Assembly (NCBI RefSeq): GCF_017301735.1
Contig: NZ_CP071090.1
Location: forward strand, 11,081,001-11,145,000
DNA: 64,000 nt
Direction of reading: 5' to 3'
DNA from: Pyxidicoccus parkwaysis
Lineage (GTDB): Bacteria > Myxococcota > Myxococcia > Myxococcales > Myxococcaceae
The position numbers and the translations under genes were made by a program. The notes beneath the pieces are model-generated. The model was given only the letters and a program-made list of their open reading frames with translations, was not told the DNA's origin and ran no database searches. Below are positions 9,092 through 17,115 of this stretch, in pieces; the first letter of the stretch is position 1, and every line of letters begins with the position of its first letter.

Positions 9092-9889
9092 CTACCGGGA
9101 GGTCGCCGCGCCCTTGCCCTCGCGGCGCTTCAGCCAGTTCTTGATGAAGGCCTTCACCTCGGGGTGCTGCGACTTGCGGAACTCGTCCGGGGGGCCGTAC
9201 TCGACGATGAGGCCCTCGTGCATGAGGGCCAGCGCGTCCGCCATGCCGAAGGCGGAGGCCACGTCCGGCGTAATCACCAGCGACGTGGCGCCGAGCTGCT
9301 GCTTGCCGGTGAAGATGATTTCGTTGACGGCGGCGGTGGTGAGCGGGTCGAGACCGGCGGTGGGGTCGTCGTAGAGGAGGATTTTCGGCTGGAGGATGGT
9401 GGCGCGCGCGAAGCCCACGCGCTTCTGCATGCCGCCGGAGAGCTCGCCGGGGAAGCGCTTGACGGCGTGGGACAGGCCCACCTTGGCCAGCGTGCGGTCC
9501 ACCGTCTCCTTGATTTCCGCCTCGGACATCTTCGTGCGCTCGCGCAGCGGAAAGGCCACGTTGTCGTAGACGTTGAGCGAGTCGAAGAGGGCGTTGGCCT
9601 GGAAGAGGATGCCCTGCTTGCGGCGCATGTTGTTGAGCGCGGTCTCATCCATCTGCGCCAGGTCCTGCCCCTCGACCAGCACCGAGCCCCTGTCCGGCAT
9701 GAGCAGGCCCATGATGTGCTTCATCAGCACCGTCTTGCCGGAGCCGGACACGCCCATCAGCACACAGGTGGTGCCCTCGGGGACGACGAGGCTGACGCCT
9801 CGCAGCGCCTCGGTGGTGCCGAAGGATTTGTAGACGTCCCGGACTTCGATGGCCAGCTTGCGCGCCGGCTCGCCGCTCGTGTTGCTCAT
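9092..9889 (-). CDS. MlaF-like ABC ATPase with altered catalytic residues, orphan
   Basis: A 265-residue protein starting at the ATG at 9889. It has Walker A GVSGSGKT (46-53), a Q-loop Gln (about 97, ILFQANALFDSLNVYDNVAFPLRE) and signature LSGGMQKRV (150-158), all typical of the MlaF/Mkl/TGD3 class that powers MCE-type phospholipid transport. Two positions differ: Walker B reads ILLYDDPTAGLD, so the catalytic Glu is Asp (residue 175), and the H-loop reads SLVITPDVASAF, so the switch His is Pro (residue 208). Either hydrolysis is slow or the protein has a non-transport role. No MlaE permease or MlaD gene is adjacent. Confidence 0.9.
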   Translation of the reverse strand: MSNTSGEPARKLAIEVRDVYKSFGTTEALRGVSLVVPEGTTCVLMGVSGSGKTVLMKHIMGLLMPDRGSVLVEGQDLAQMDETALNNMRRKQGILFQANALFDSLNVYDNVAFPLRERTKMSEAEIKETVDRTLAKVGLSHAVKRFPGELSGGMQKRVGFARATILQPKILLYDDPTAGLDPLTTAAVNEIIFTGKQQLGATSLVITPDVASAFGMADALALMHEGLIVEYGPPDEFRKSQHPEVKAFIKNWLKRREGKGAATSR

Positions 9890-10124
9890 CGCCCTGGCAA
9901 CATAGTGCGCACGGGCCTCCCTCCGCTGCCTCAATCCCGCGTCCCCGGTCCGCTCGGAAGCCCGTACTGGGGGTGTGCGGGATGTCCGCGGGTGCACGGC
10001 GGCGTAACGGAGTGCTTGCCGGGCCCGAGGTGCGGGGGGCGATGCTCCGGGCCCATGTGGAACGCGTTCAGACGGAGTGACGCGCGGTGGGCCCGGGACG
10101 TGGGCACCGGGGAGGCATAGCCGC

Positions 10125-11138
10125 GTGGCCACGGTGTCGCTGGAGGACGTGCGCAAGGTGTACCGGGGCGGAGTGGCCGCGGTGAAGGGCGTGACGCTGG
10201 ACATCGCGGATGGTGAGTTCATCTCGCTGGTGGGCCCGTCCGGCTGCGGCAAGTCCACGACGCTGAACCTGATTGCGGGACTGGAAGAACTGTCCGGCGG
10301 GACGCTGCGCATCGACGGCGCGGTGGTGAATGGGATGTCGCCGCGCGAGCGGGACATCGCCATGGTGTTCCAGAGCTACGCGCTCTATCCGCACATGGAC
10401 GTGGCGAAGAACCTGGCCTTCCCGCTGGAGGTGGCGGGCCTGTCGAAGGCGGACATCGACGCGAGGGTGCGCGAGGTGGCGTCGGTGCTCGGACTGGAAG
10501 CGCTGCTGTCGCGGCGGCCGAAGGAGCTGTCCGGCGGGCAGCGGCAGCGCGTGGCGCTGGGGCGGGCGCTGGTGCGCAGGCCGAAGGTGTTCCTCTTCGA
10601 CGAGCCGCTGTCGAACCTGGACGCGGCGCTGCGCACGCAGATGCGGGGTGAAATCAAGAAGCTGCACGAGCAGCTCAAGGCAACGTTCATCTACGTCACG
10701 CACGACCAGGCCGAGGCGATGACGCTGTCGGACCGGGTGGTGGTGATGCACCAGGGCGAGGTGCAGCAGGTGGCCCCGCCGAGGGAGCTGTACGACGCGC
10801 CGACGAACCTCTTCGTGGCGGGGTTCTTCGGCTCGCCGCGAATCAACCTGGTGAAGCCGAGCACGCTGGGGCGGCCGGACGTGAATGTGGTGCTGGGCTT
10901 GAGGCCCGAGCACCTGGAAGTGGGGCAGGGCCCGGCGCCCGAGGGAGCGCTGGAGGGCCGTGTGTACCTGGTGGAACCGATGGGCGCGGAGAGCTGGGTG
11001 ACGGTGGAGGTGTCCGGAGAGCGCATGGTGGCGCGAGCAGCCGGGGACTTCCGTGCGAGCACGGGTGCACCCGTGTGGCTGCGCTACGACGCGGCGAAGC
11101 TGCGGCGGTTCGACGCGGAGTCGGGCCGGGCGGTGTGA
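10125..11138 (+). CDS. UgpC/MalK-type ABC transporter ATPase, orphan
   Basis: A 337-residue protein. I choose the GTG at 10125 (GGGGAGG about ten bases upstream), which gives the usual N-terminus xATVSLEDVRKVY; a 16-codon longer reading has no such site. Walker A GPSGCGKST (37-45), Q-loop FQSYALYPHM, signature LSGGQRQRVALGRALVR, Walker B VFLFDEPLSNLDA and H-loop VTHDQAEAMTL are all intact. The C-terminal 100 residues form a TOBE-type regulatory/substrate-sensing domain, somewhat shorter than in E. coli MalK. Such ATPases energise sugar or glycerol-phosphate importers and are often shared among several permeases, which would explain the lack of permease or binding-protein genes nearby. Confidence 0.9.
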   Translation: MATVSLEDVRKVYRGGVAAVKGVTLDIADGEFISLVGPSGCGKSTTLNLIAGLEELSGGTLRIDGAVVNGMSPRERDIAMVFQSYALYPHMDVAKNLAFPLEVAGLSKADIDARVREVASVLGLEALLSRRPKELSGGQRQRVALGRALVRRPKVFLFDEPLSNLDAALRTQMRGEIKKLHEQLKATFIYVTHDQAEAMTLSDRVVVMHQGEVQQVAPPRELYDAPTNLFVAGFFGSPRINLVKPSTLGRPDVNVVLGLRPEHLEVGQGPAPEGALEGRVYLVEPMGAESWVTVEVSGERMVARAAGDFRASTGAPVWLRYDAAKLRRFDAESGRAV

Positions 11139-11160
11139 GCGCGGCGCTACGCCGTCACAC
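11133..11160. terminator. Bidirectional hairpin over two convergent stop codons
   Basis: GTGTGA plus CGGCG (with a 3-base bulge) pairs with CGCCG plus TCACAC around a 3-base loop. The stem contains the stop codons of both the UgpC-type ATPase and the patatin gene, whose ends are only eight bases apart. There is no T-run, so this is a terminator candidate only. Confidence 0.5.
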
Positions 11161-12067
11161 CATCTCGAGGCGAGAGCAGGCGCTCCACGTCTCGAAGATG
11201 TCGCATTCCCGCTTCGCGTCCGAGGTGCTCCAGTGTGTCCATTTCCCGGAGGTCATCCAGGGCGATGTCATGCGGAAGTTCCACGTCGATGCGCAGGTAG
11301 CGTTCCTCGCCAACGAGCAGACGCGCCTGTTCGTGCGCAGCCTCGGCCTGCGCGGTGAGGGCCACCTCCACGACTTCGGGAGCCCAGCGGAGCCGTCCCC
11401 GATTCCGGATGTCCTGGTGGCGGAAGTGGCGCTTCCTGCTTCCAGTCCCTACCGACAGGAGCCCGACGGAAGGAAGGTCTACTCCCAGGTAGCGCCGCGC
11501 CTCGATGAGTCCCACGAGCGAGGGGTTGTTCGCCCACAGTCCTCCATCCAGGTAGGTGCCGAACCCTTCTATCTGCACGGCCGGCAGGTACGTGGGGGCG
11601 GCTGCGCTCGCCAGCGCCACCTCCCACATCTTCTTCCCGCCTTCCCGGAGGTCCGGATGATGGTTGTCCTTCCACACCCGAATCCGTCCTGTCAGCGCTT
11701 CGAGCGTGGGGATGGCAATGGGAACGGAGGCGTCGTTCAGCGTCTTGTCCCCGAATGTGCGCTGGAGCCAGTGCGTGAGCTGTGTGTTGTCGTGGGCTGT
11801 CCTGAACAAGCGGGAGAGCCAGCTCCGGCCCTGCCCGAAGATGAGCGGACCGGCCGTCTTGTACGCTTCCAATGCTTCTTTCGCGGACATGCCGGATGCC
11901 AGTGCCAGGGCGATGATGGCACCCGTCGACGTACCCGTGAGCAGTCGCAGGTGCTCCACCATCCGGACCTGCATGCGTTCCTCGACATGGGCGAGGAAGG
12001 CGGCGGTGATGATTCCGCGGATGCCACCGCCGTCGAGCGCCAGGATGAGCCGGCGGCTAGCGTCCAT
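11147..12067 (-). CDS. capV: Patatin-like phospholipase, predicted CBASS effector (CapV type)
   Basis: A 306-residue protein. It has the patatin oxyanion-hole motif DGGGIRG (12-18), nucleophile elbow GTSTGA with Ser47, and catalytic Asp174 in YLDGGLWANNP, so the Ser-Asp dyad is intact. No signal peptide. In CapV proteins this fold is switched on by a cyclic nucleotide and degrades the inner membrane of the infected cell. It is the last gene of a four-gene operon and overlaps the end of the CD-NTase gene by 11 bases, with GGAGGG as ribosome site inside that gene. Partnership with a CD-NTase makes the effector role likely; without that context it would be called a generic patatin phospholipase. 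Confidence 0.88.
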   Translation of the reverse strand: MDASRRLILALDGGGIRGIITAAFLAHVEERMQVRMVEHLRLLTGTSTGAIIALALASGMSAKEALEAYKTAGPLIFGQGRSWLSRLFRTAHDNTQLTHWLQRTFGDKTLNDASVPIAIPTLEALTGRIRVWKDNHHPDLREGGKKMWEVALASAAAPTYLPAVQIEGFGTYLDGGLWANNPSLVGLIEARRYLGVDLPSVGLLSVGTGSRKRHFRHQDIRNRGRLRWAPEVVEVALTAQAEAAHEQARLLVGEERYLRIDVELPHDIALDDLREMDTLEHLGREAGMRHLRDVERLLSPRDGVTA

Positions 12068-12920
12068 TGAAGGCGGCCCTCCACGCGGAGCGTGCCCTCT
12101 CAGAGTCTATCTCTCTCAGAGCCCTTTCCGCGTCGGCGCGCGCAATCGCGAGCCGGCCGAGGAACTCCCTGAACGCATCTGCCCCCCACTCATCGGGTGA
12201 CAAAAGGTTTCCCTCTCCCGCGATGCGCGACAACGAGCCATGCGCGCTCGGGTATCTGCGGCCGATTTCGCCCGCCAGGGTGACGAAGTTGGTCGCGAGG
12301 TCTCCGGCGTAGAGCTCATTGGGCAGACTGTAGAGGAGGGACTCCAGGTAGTACGAAGGAGCCACCTTCCGTGAGCCGAAGCAACAGGCCTTCCAGTACT
12401 TGAAGAGGCGGACGGCCTGCTTGTAGTGGCCGTGCGTGGCATCACTCTTCTGCCGCCCGCGCGCCTGGTGGCCATGAGGCCAGTTCTTCTTCTGCCGGCC
12501 TGTCCTGAATGAGTAGATGGTGATGGGGTCTTCAGCGGGCGTGTTCCCGAGCGAGATGGCCGGAACGATGTCGACGCGCACACCCGGGGTATTCAGCCGG
12601 ATGCACTTGTCTTCCTGCTTCCAGGGACCGAGGGGGGCGAGCTTGTCACCGACTGCCCTGAAGAGGGTGGACCACTGCTCCGCGCTGAGCGGCGCGGAGC
12701 CAGTGCCGCCCATGCCTCGCCGTACGGCGACGATGTCGACGTCATTCATATCCGCCAGGGCCGTGTCGTTGCTGTAGGAGCCCTGGAGGAACGTCACGTA
12801 GTCCGTGTCACCCAGCCGCGCGCGGACCTGTTGGTGATGCTGGATGGCCTGACTGCGCACCGCATCCGCGGGCGGGCGCGCGTAGTTGAGGACGAACTCG
12901 TTGTCGAGCGCGTGTCTCAT
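12057..12920 (-). CDS. CD-NTase, CBASS cyclic-oligonucleotide synthase
   Basis: A 287-residue protein. It has the polymerase-beta-like nucleotidyltransferase signature of CD-NTases: GSYSNDT (Gly47, Ser48), the metal-binding pair Asp60/Asp62 in NDVDIVAV, and a third acidic residue Asp117 in VRVDIVPA. A helical OAS1-C-like half follows, with the ATHGHYKQAVRLFKYWK helix. All three catalytic acids are present. These enzymes make cyclic di- or trinucleotides on phage infection; the product here cannot be read from sequence. AAAGGAG lies seven bases before the ATG, inside the end of the upstream methyltransferase gene, and start and stop overlap as ATGA. With the patatin gene it forms a minimal type I CBASS with no Cap2/Cap3 genes. 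Confidence 0.9.
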   Translation of the reverse strand: MRHALDNEFVLNYARPPADAVRSQAIQHHQQVRARLGDTDYVTFLQGSYSNDTALADMNDVDIVAVRRGMGGTGSAPLSAEQWSTLFRAVGDKLAPLGPWKQEDKCIRLNTPGVRVDIVPAISLGNTPAEDPITIYSFRTGRQKKNWPHGHQARGRQKSDATHGHYKQAVRLFKYWKACCFGSRKVAPSYYLESLLYSLPNELYAGDLATNFVTLAGEIGRRYPSAHGSLSRIAGEGNLLSPDEWGADAFREFLGRLAIARADAERALREIDSERARSAWRAAFNGR

Positions 12921-14647
12921 GGGATGACTCCTTTCAAGAGCGTTTGTGTAGTGGCTTCATGGGGTCGTTGAAGGGCATGCTCGGAAGCCGTCGCGGTGAC
13001 GAGCGCACGCATTCCCGCGAGCCCTCTGCGTTCCAGGAAGTGCAGCCCGGCGGAGCAGAGGAGCTTCTGGAGTTCCGCCTCGGTGCGCTCACGTCCTCCG
13101 GTGCTGACGAGCATGTGCAAGTCGAGCAGGCCGCCGTTCGCATCATCGAGGAGCATCTCGATGACATGAATCCGGCCCCCAGGCCGCAGCGCCTCGCGGG
13201 CACGACGAAGGATGCGGAGTGCATCTTCGTCATCCCAGTCGTGCAACACCCGGGCGAAGATGACGGCATCGGCCTGAACGCTCCAGGGCGCGAGGAGGTC
13301 GCCCGAGAGTATCGTGAGCCGGCCGCGCAGGTCCGGTGGTACCTCCACGCTGCGCGCCACCTCCGGCCGCTCCAGCAGGACGCCCTGGAGGCCCTGCTTC
13401 CGTCGCAGCAACTCACACAGGAGCGTCCCCGTGCCTCCGCCCGCATCGAGCACTACTCCAGTCGTGAGCTCTGGCAGGTGCTCGGCGAGGTCCGTGTAGT
13501 CGTGTCGTGCATACGCCGCCATCGCGCGGTGGTAGCTCGCGACGCGCTCGGGAGATTCTGACAGCGTCTCGAAGAAGCGTGGAGGTTCCCAACTCGAGGC
13601 ATGCCGTAGCGCCGAGGGTAGCTCCTCCCAGTGCCGGTAGCAGTCCCGTCCCCAGTGGAGCGCGGCGTCGTGCAGACTCGAGGGGTGTTCCGGGTGGAGC
13701 AACGCCCCGCGCCGGGTCACCCGCCACGTCTCGCTCTCCCGCGTGACGAGTCCCAGTTCCTCCAGCGCACGCAGCAGTCGGGCACCGCGCTCCGGGCTCA
13801 GTGCGCACTGTTCAGCCATCCGGTTGGTCGTGGCGGGAAGTGCTTCGACGATGCGCAGTTCCGCTGCCGCGCATAGCGCCTGGGTCCTCCAGAAGCCCAC
13901 CATGTCTCCGGACAGTTGCTCCAGCTCCGTGCGCGAAGGAGGCCGAAGCTCGCGCACCGTCTCCCCTCGTTCGTCGATGACGGCCAGGGACCCGTCCTCG
14001 CGCTCCACTCGCGACTGCCCGTTGTAGAAGGGCTCCACCGCCGCGAAGCGGTGGGGATACAGGGGCGTACCCTCCCGGTCTACGTGGTGCCAGCCACGTG
14101 TATCTCTCGCTCGGGCGTAACCCTTGTGGAACACGTCCAGGTCCAGGAACCGCCGGGCATTCAGCGGATGGCCGTCCCGGTCGATGTGCAGGTGAACGCC
14201 GGAGTCCTCCTGCACCACCGCGATGCCGTCCCGGTAGTCTCCGGCATACGCGTACCTCTCGCCGTACGCCGCGTTCCCCTCCCGGTCGATGTGAAAATAG
14301 CGCCCATCCCTTGCTCGTACCGTGCAGCGTCCGTCCTGGAAGTTCCCGCACCACGCGTGGCGTGCACCCGTCAGCTCCGCGCCGTCCGGACGGACATGGA
14401 ACGCGCCAGCCTCCGACTCCACGGCGGCCAGCCTCTCGTAGAAGCCGAAGGTCCGTCGGAAGCGGTGCGCATAGGCGGGGCGGCCCGCCGGGTCGATGTG
14501 GAAGGCCCCAGAAGCGTCCAGCGCCGCCGCCAGTCCCGGCGCATGGAAGGAGAGGACTTCGGTGAAGCGCGCGGAGTACAGGGGGACTCCGTCCCTCAGG
14601 TGGTGTGTCCGCTCAGGAGCCACCCGTGTCCTCGCCCAGTCACTCAT
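12917..14647 (-). CDS. WG-repeat / O-methyltransferase fusion protein
   Basis: A 576-residue protein. Residues about 18-215 hold five to six WG-type repeats of some 35 residues, each built around FH(I/V)DxxGxPxYxxRF followed by an aromatic-rich FxxGxAxV strand. Residues about 230-576 are a Methyltransf_2-type enzyme: a winged-helix dimerisation part (TTNRMAEQCALSPERGARLLRALEELGLV), SAM-binding motif I VVLDAGGGTGTLLCEL near residue 400, and LHDWDDEDALRILR with the His used as general base in small-molecule O-methyltransferases. The substrate is unknown. The ATG at 14647 shares one base with the upstream stop, and the gene overlaps the CD-NTase start by four bases, so it is inside the CBASS operon. 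Longer reading frames upstream are rejected. Confidence 0.85.
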   Translation of the reverse strand: MSDWARTRVAPERTHHLRDGVPLYSARFTEVLSFHAPGLAAALDASGAFHIDPAGRPAYAHRFRRTFGFYERLAAVESEAGAFHVRPDGAELTGARHAWCGNFQDGRCTVRARDGRYFHIDREGNAAYGERYAYAGDYRDGIAVVQEDSGVHLHIDRDGHPLNARRFLDLDVFHKGYARARDTRGWHHVDREGTPLYPHRFAAVEPFYNGQSRVEREDGSLAVIDERGETVRELRPPSRTELEQLSGDMVGFWRTQALCAAAELRIVEALPATTNRMAEQCALSPERGARLLRALEELGLVTRESETWRVTRRGALLHPEHPSSLHDAALHWGRDCYRHWEELPSALRHASSWEPPRFFETLSESPERVASYHRAMAAYARHDYTDLAEHLPELTTGVVLDAGGGTGTLLCELLRRKQGLQGVLLERPEVARSVEVPPDLRGRLTILSGDLLAPWSVQADAVIFARVLHDWDDEDALRILRRAREALRPGGRIHVIEMLLDDANGGLLDLHMLVSTGGRERTEAELQKLLCSAGLHFLERRGLAGMRALVTATASEHALQRPHEATTQTLLKGVIP

Positions 14648-16995
14648 CACGGCGCCCCCACGGGCTGTCGCATGTTGCAGCCCCTGCACAGCGGGTGCTC
14701 GGCGTACGTCTCGCGCAGCCGCCTGTACTTCTCGCCGTTCCACACGTCCTGGATGCCCACGTGGTTCAGGTCGCCGAATTCGCCGAGCGTTCGTCGCTCC
14801 TTGTCCGGAGCGCAGCATGGGTCGAAGCGCCCGAGTGCGCTCACCCAGGCCTCCTTCCCAAGGAACGGGCATTGCGCTCCGGGAGCCAGGTCCGCCACGG
14901 CGTCTGCTCCGAGCAGGTGGATGTTCTCCAGTAGCACTCGGCGCCCGTCCGGAAGCAGGTGCGTCGCCGCCGCTTCACGCGCTTCGTGAACGGCCGCGTT
15001 CCAGCGGGCAATGGACTCGGGGCCGCGACGCATCGATAGCGGCTGTATCTGCTCGAAGTGCGCCCACAGGTGGTGGCCCTTCACCCGGTCCACGCCCAGG
15101 CTCGCGGCCAGCCGCACGATGTCCGCGAGCTCCGCCACGTTCGTCTCCAGGAACGTGAGTTGGAGCGTCACACGGCATCGGTGGCCGCCGGTACGGGCGT
15201 GGGCATCCCGCTCGGAGATGAAGGTGCGGACGTTCTCCAGCACGCGCTCCCATCGCGTGCCGAGCATCACCGCCTCCTGGGTCTGCTTCGTCGCTCCGTT
15301 CCAGGAAATCTTCACGTCGGAGACGATGGGGACCAGCCGCCGGGCCCACTCGCGGGCACCCCGTCTGGGGAAGGTGCCATTGGTGGTCAGGTTCATCAGC
15401 ACGCCGTGCTCCATGCACAGGTCGATGATGTCGTCGAAATGGGCGTAGAGCAGTGGCTCGCCCATGGTGGAGGGGATGACTTCGCGCAGTGGCGTGTCGC
15501 GGCTGTCCTCCATCACCCGGCGCAGGAGGGAGAGGGGCATCCGCCGCTTCGGCACTCCGGCGGCTTCGCGCTCCCTCTGCGTATGGCTGAAAGGCGAGTG
15601 TTCCTCGCACATGATGCACTTGAGGTTGCAGTCATCCGGATTGGTGTCGAAGGTGATGCGCCATGGCCCCGGTCGCGTTGGGCGCCGCGCCTCGCGCCTG
15701 TGCCGGATGACGCGTGCGTAGAGCGCCTCCACGTCCTGCACGTGGTCCTTCATGCCCGGGACATCACCGCTCTCCGACTGGAGGTAGCCGCGGGCTCCCA
15801 GGCTCGCCGCGAGTCCGGGCTCATCCACCAGCCGTTGCATGGCCCGCGCGAGTGATTCGGGCTCCCGGTGCGTGAAGAGCAGTCCATTCACTCCGTCCCG
15901 CACATACTCGCGCATGCCGCCTGCATCGGCGGTGATGACCGGAACGCGGGCCTGGAGCGCTTCGTGGATGACGAGCGGGGAGTTCTCCACCCAGACGGAG
16001 GGAACGACGATGGCATCCACGCGGTCGAACACGTCGCGAACGATGTCCGCGTTGCGGTACTCAGGCCGCCACTCGACGCGGGTGGCCGCATCTCCGGGCA
16101 GGGCTCGGGCCATGGCCTGGAGCGCCTCGGTGTCCGCGCCTCGGGGGCGGCCCCAGATGCGCAGCCTCGCCTGACCCTTCACCTTGCCGAATGCCTGGAG
16201 CAGGTGGTGGATGCCCTTCGCGGGGATATGCGTGCCGATGTAGCCGAAGACGAGCTCTGGCTCGGGGCTGCGCTGCCGGCCGCGCAGGCGCGCGAGGTCG
16301 AAGCCGTAGTCGAGGTACACCAGCTTCGAGGCAGGCAGACCGAAGTCGTCGCGGAAGCGTGCGAGCATGTAGCGTGATGGGGCGATGAACAGGTCCACCT
16401 GCTCGGCCATTCGCCTCACGTGCTCCATGCGGCGGTGCACCCAGCCCTGCCAGTGGGCGATGTCCGTCTCCCACTCCTCGGAGGCGCCGGAGAAATAGCG
16501 CGCGTAGCAGCGCTCGGCGCACTTGCGGTTCTCCTGTCCGCTGCACGCGGCCCAGAGGTTCTTCGGGTCCTCTGGATGGATCTGCATGAACTGGCCCCGT
16601 GGGCACATCAGCCAGTAGTCGTGCAGGGTGAAGACGATGGGGAGCTGCCGGGCCGAAGCCACCTCGATGAGCGACGTGGAGAGGTGGTTGAGGTGTCCCA
16701 CGTGGACGACGTGAGGCTTGAACGCGTCGACAACTTCCGCGAAGCGCTGGTCAACGCCTTCATGCCGGTATCGGTCCCGGCTGTTGGGAAGGTTGACGAG
16801 GTGGAGCTGGACGCGAGGGTCGTCCGGGTCCGACTCGCGCCGTAAGGTGTAGTCCGGCGCGAAGGCGTCTTCCTGGCGGGTGAAGACTTGGACCTGATGG
16901 CGTCCGGAGAGCGCCTGGGCCAGGGCCTGGGTGTAGACCTCGGATCCGGCGTTGAACCGCATCGGGTAGCCGTGGATGACTTGAAGGATTCGCAT
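14647..16995 (-). CDS. Glycosyltransferase family 4 - radical SAM - SPASM fusion protein
   Basis: A 782-residue protein; the ATG at 16995 gives the normal GT-B start MRILQVIHGYP (a GTG 27 bases further upstream is possible). Residues 1 to about 430 are a GT4 retaining glycosyltransferase with an acceptor-side Rossmann half and the donor-site motif VENSPLVIHEALQARVPVI. From about 445 a radical SAM domain begins, with the cluster motif CNLKCIMC (Cys456, Cys460, Cys463) and the SAM-contact segment STMGEPLLY. The last 80 residues carry CPFLGKEAW, DPCCAPD and CRGCN, a SPASM/twitch-like auxiliary Fe-S domain. It is the first gene of the operon that ends with CD-NTase and patatin. It may glycosylate and radically modify one substrate. 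Confidence 0.87.
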   Translation of the reverse strand: MRILQVIHGYPMRFNAGSEVYTQALAQALSGRHQVQVFTRQEDAFAPDYTLRRESDPDDPRVQLHLVNLPNSRDRYRHEGVDQRFAEVVDAFKPHVVHVGHLNHLSTSLIEVASARQLPIVFTLHDYWLMCPRGQFMQIHPEDPKNLWAACSGQENRKCAERCYARYFSGASEEWETDIAHWQGWVHRRMEHVRRMAEQVDLFIAPSRYMLARFRDDFGLPASKLVYLDYGFDLARLRGRQRSPEPELVFGYIGTHIPAKGIHHLLQAFGKVKGQARLRIWGRPRGADTEALQAMARALPGDAATRVEWRPEYRNADIVRDVFDRVDAIVVPSVWVENSPLVIHEALQARVPVITADAGGMREYVRDGVNGLLFTHREPESLARAMQRLVDEPGLAASLGARGYLQSESGDVPGMKDHVQDVEALYARVIRHRREARRPTRPGPWRITFDTNPDDCNLKCIMCEEHSPFSHTQREREAAGVPKRRMPLSLLRRVMEDSRDTPLREVIPSTMGEPLLYAHFDDIIDLCMEHGVLMNLTTNGTFPRRGAREWARRLVPIVSDVKISWNGATKQTQEAVMLGTRWERVLENVRTFISERDAHARTGGHRCRVTLQLTFLETNVAELADIVRLAASLGVDRVKGHHLWAHFEQIQPLSMRRGPESIARWNAAVHEAREAAATHLLPDGRRVLLENIHLLGADAVADLAPGAQCPFLGKEAWVSALGRFDPCCAPDKERRTLGEFGDLNHVGIQDVWNGEKYRRLRETYAEHPLCRGCNMRQPVGAP

Positions 16996-17069
16996 GGACA
17001 GAGCCGTCCTGCTCCCGGCCACGCAATGTGTGGCGGGGATTCGAAAGCAATGAGCCCGAGCGCTGCGGC

Positions 17070-17115
17070 GACGTGAGAGGACTCACGTCAGGCAGGCACA
17101 CCTGACGGATTGTCA
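17070..17115. promoter_or_regulatory. Nested palindromes upstream of the CBASS operon
   Basis: A perfect 8-bp-arm dyad GACGTGAGAGGACTCACGTC (17070-17089) overlaps a second dyad whose arms are CGTCAGG (17086-17092) and CCTGACG (17101-17107). A third, TGAC-GGATT-GTCA, sits at 17103-17115. Repeated TGAC/GTCA half-sites suggest binding of a dimeric regulator at the operon promoter. No regulator gene of the known CBASS-associated types is adjacent. Confidence 0.5.

Noticed and set aside
11147..12920. Alternative reading of the CD-NTase/patatin pair as unrelated housekeeping genes
   Set aside because: The catalytic motifs of both and their overlap match CBASS gene pairs closely; no housekeeping family combines them.
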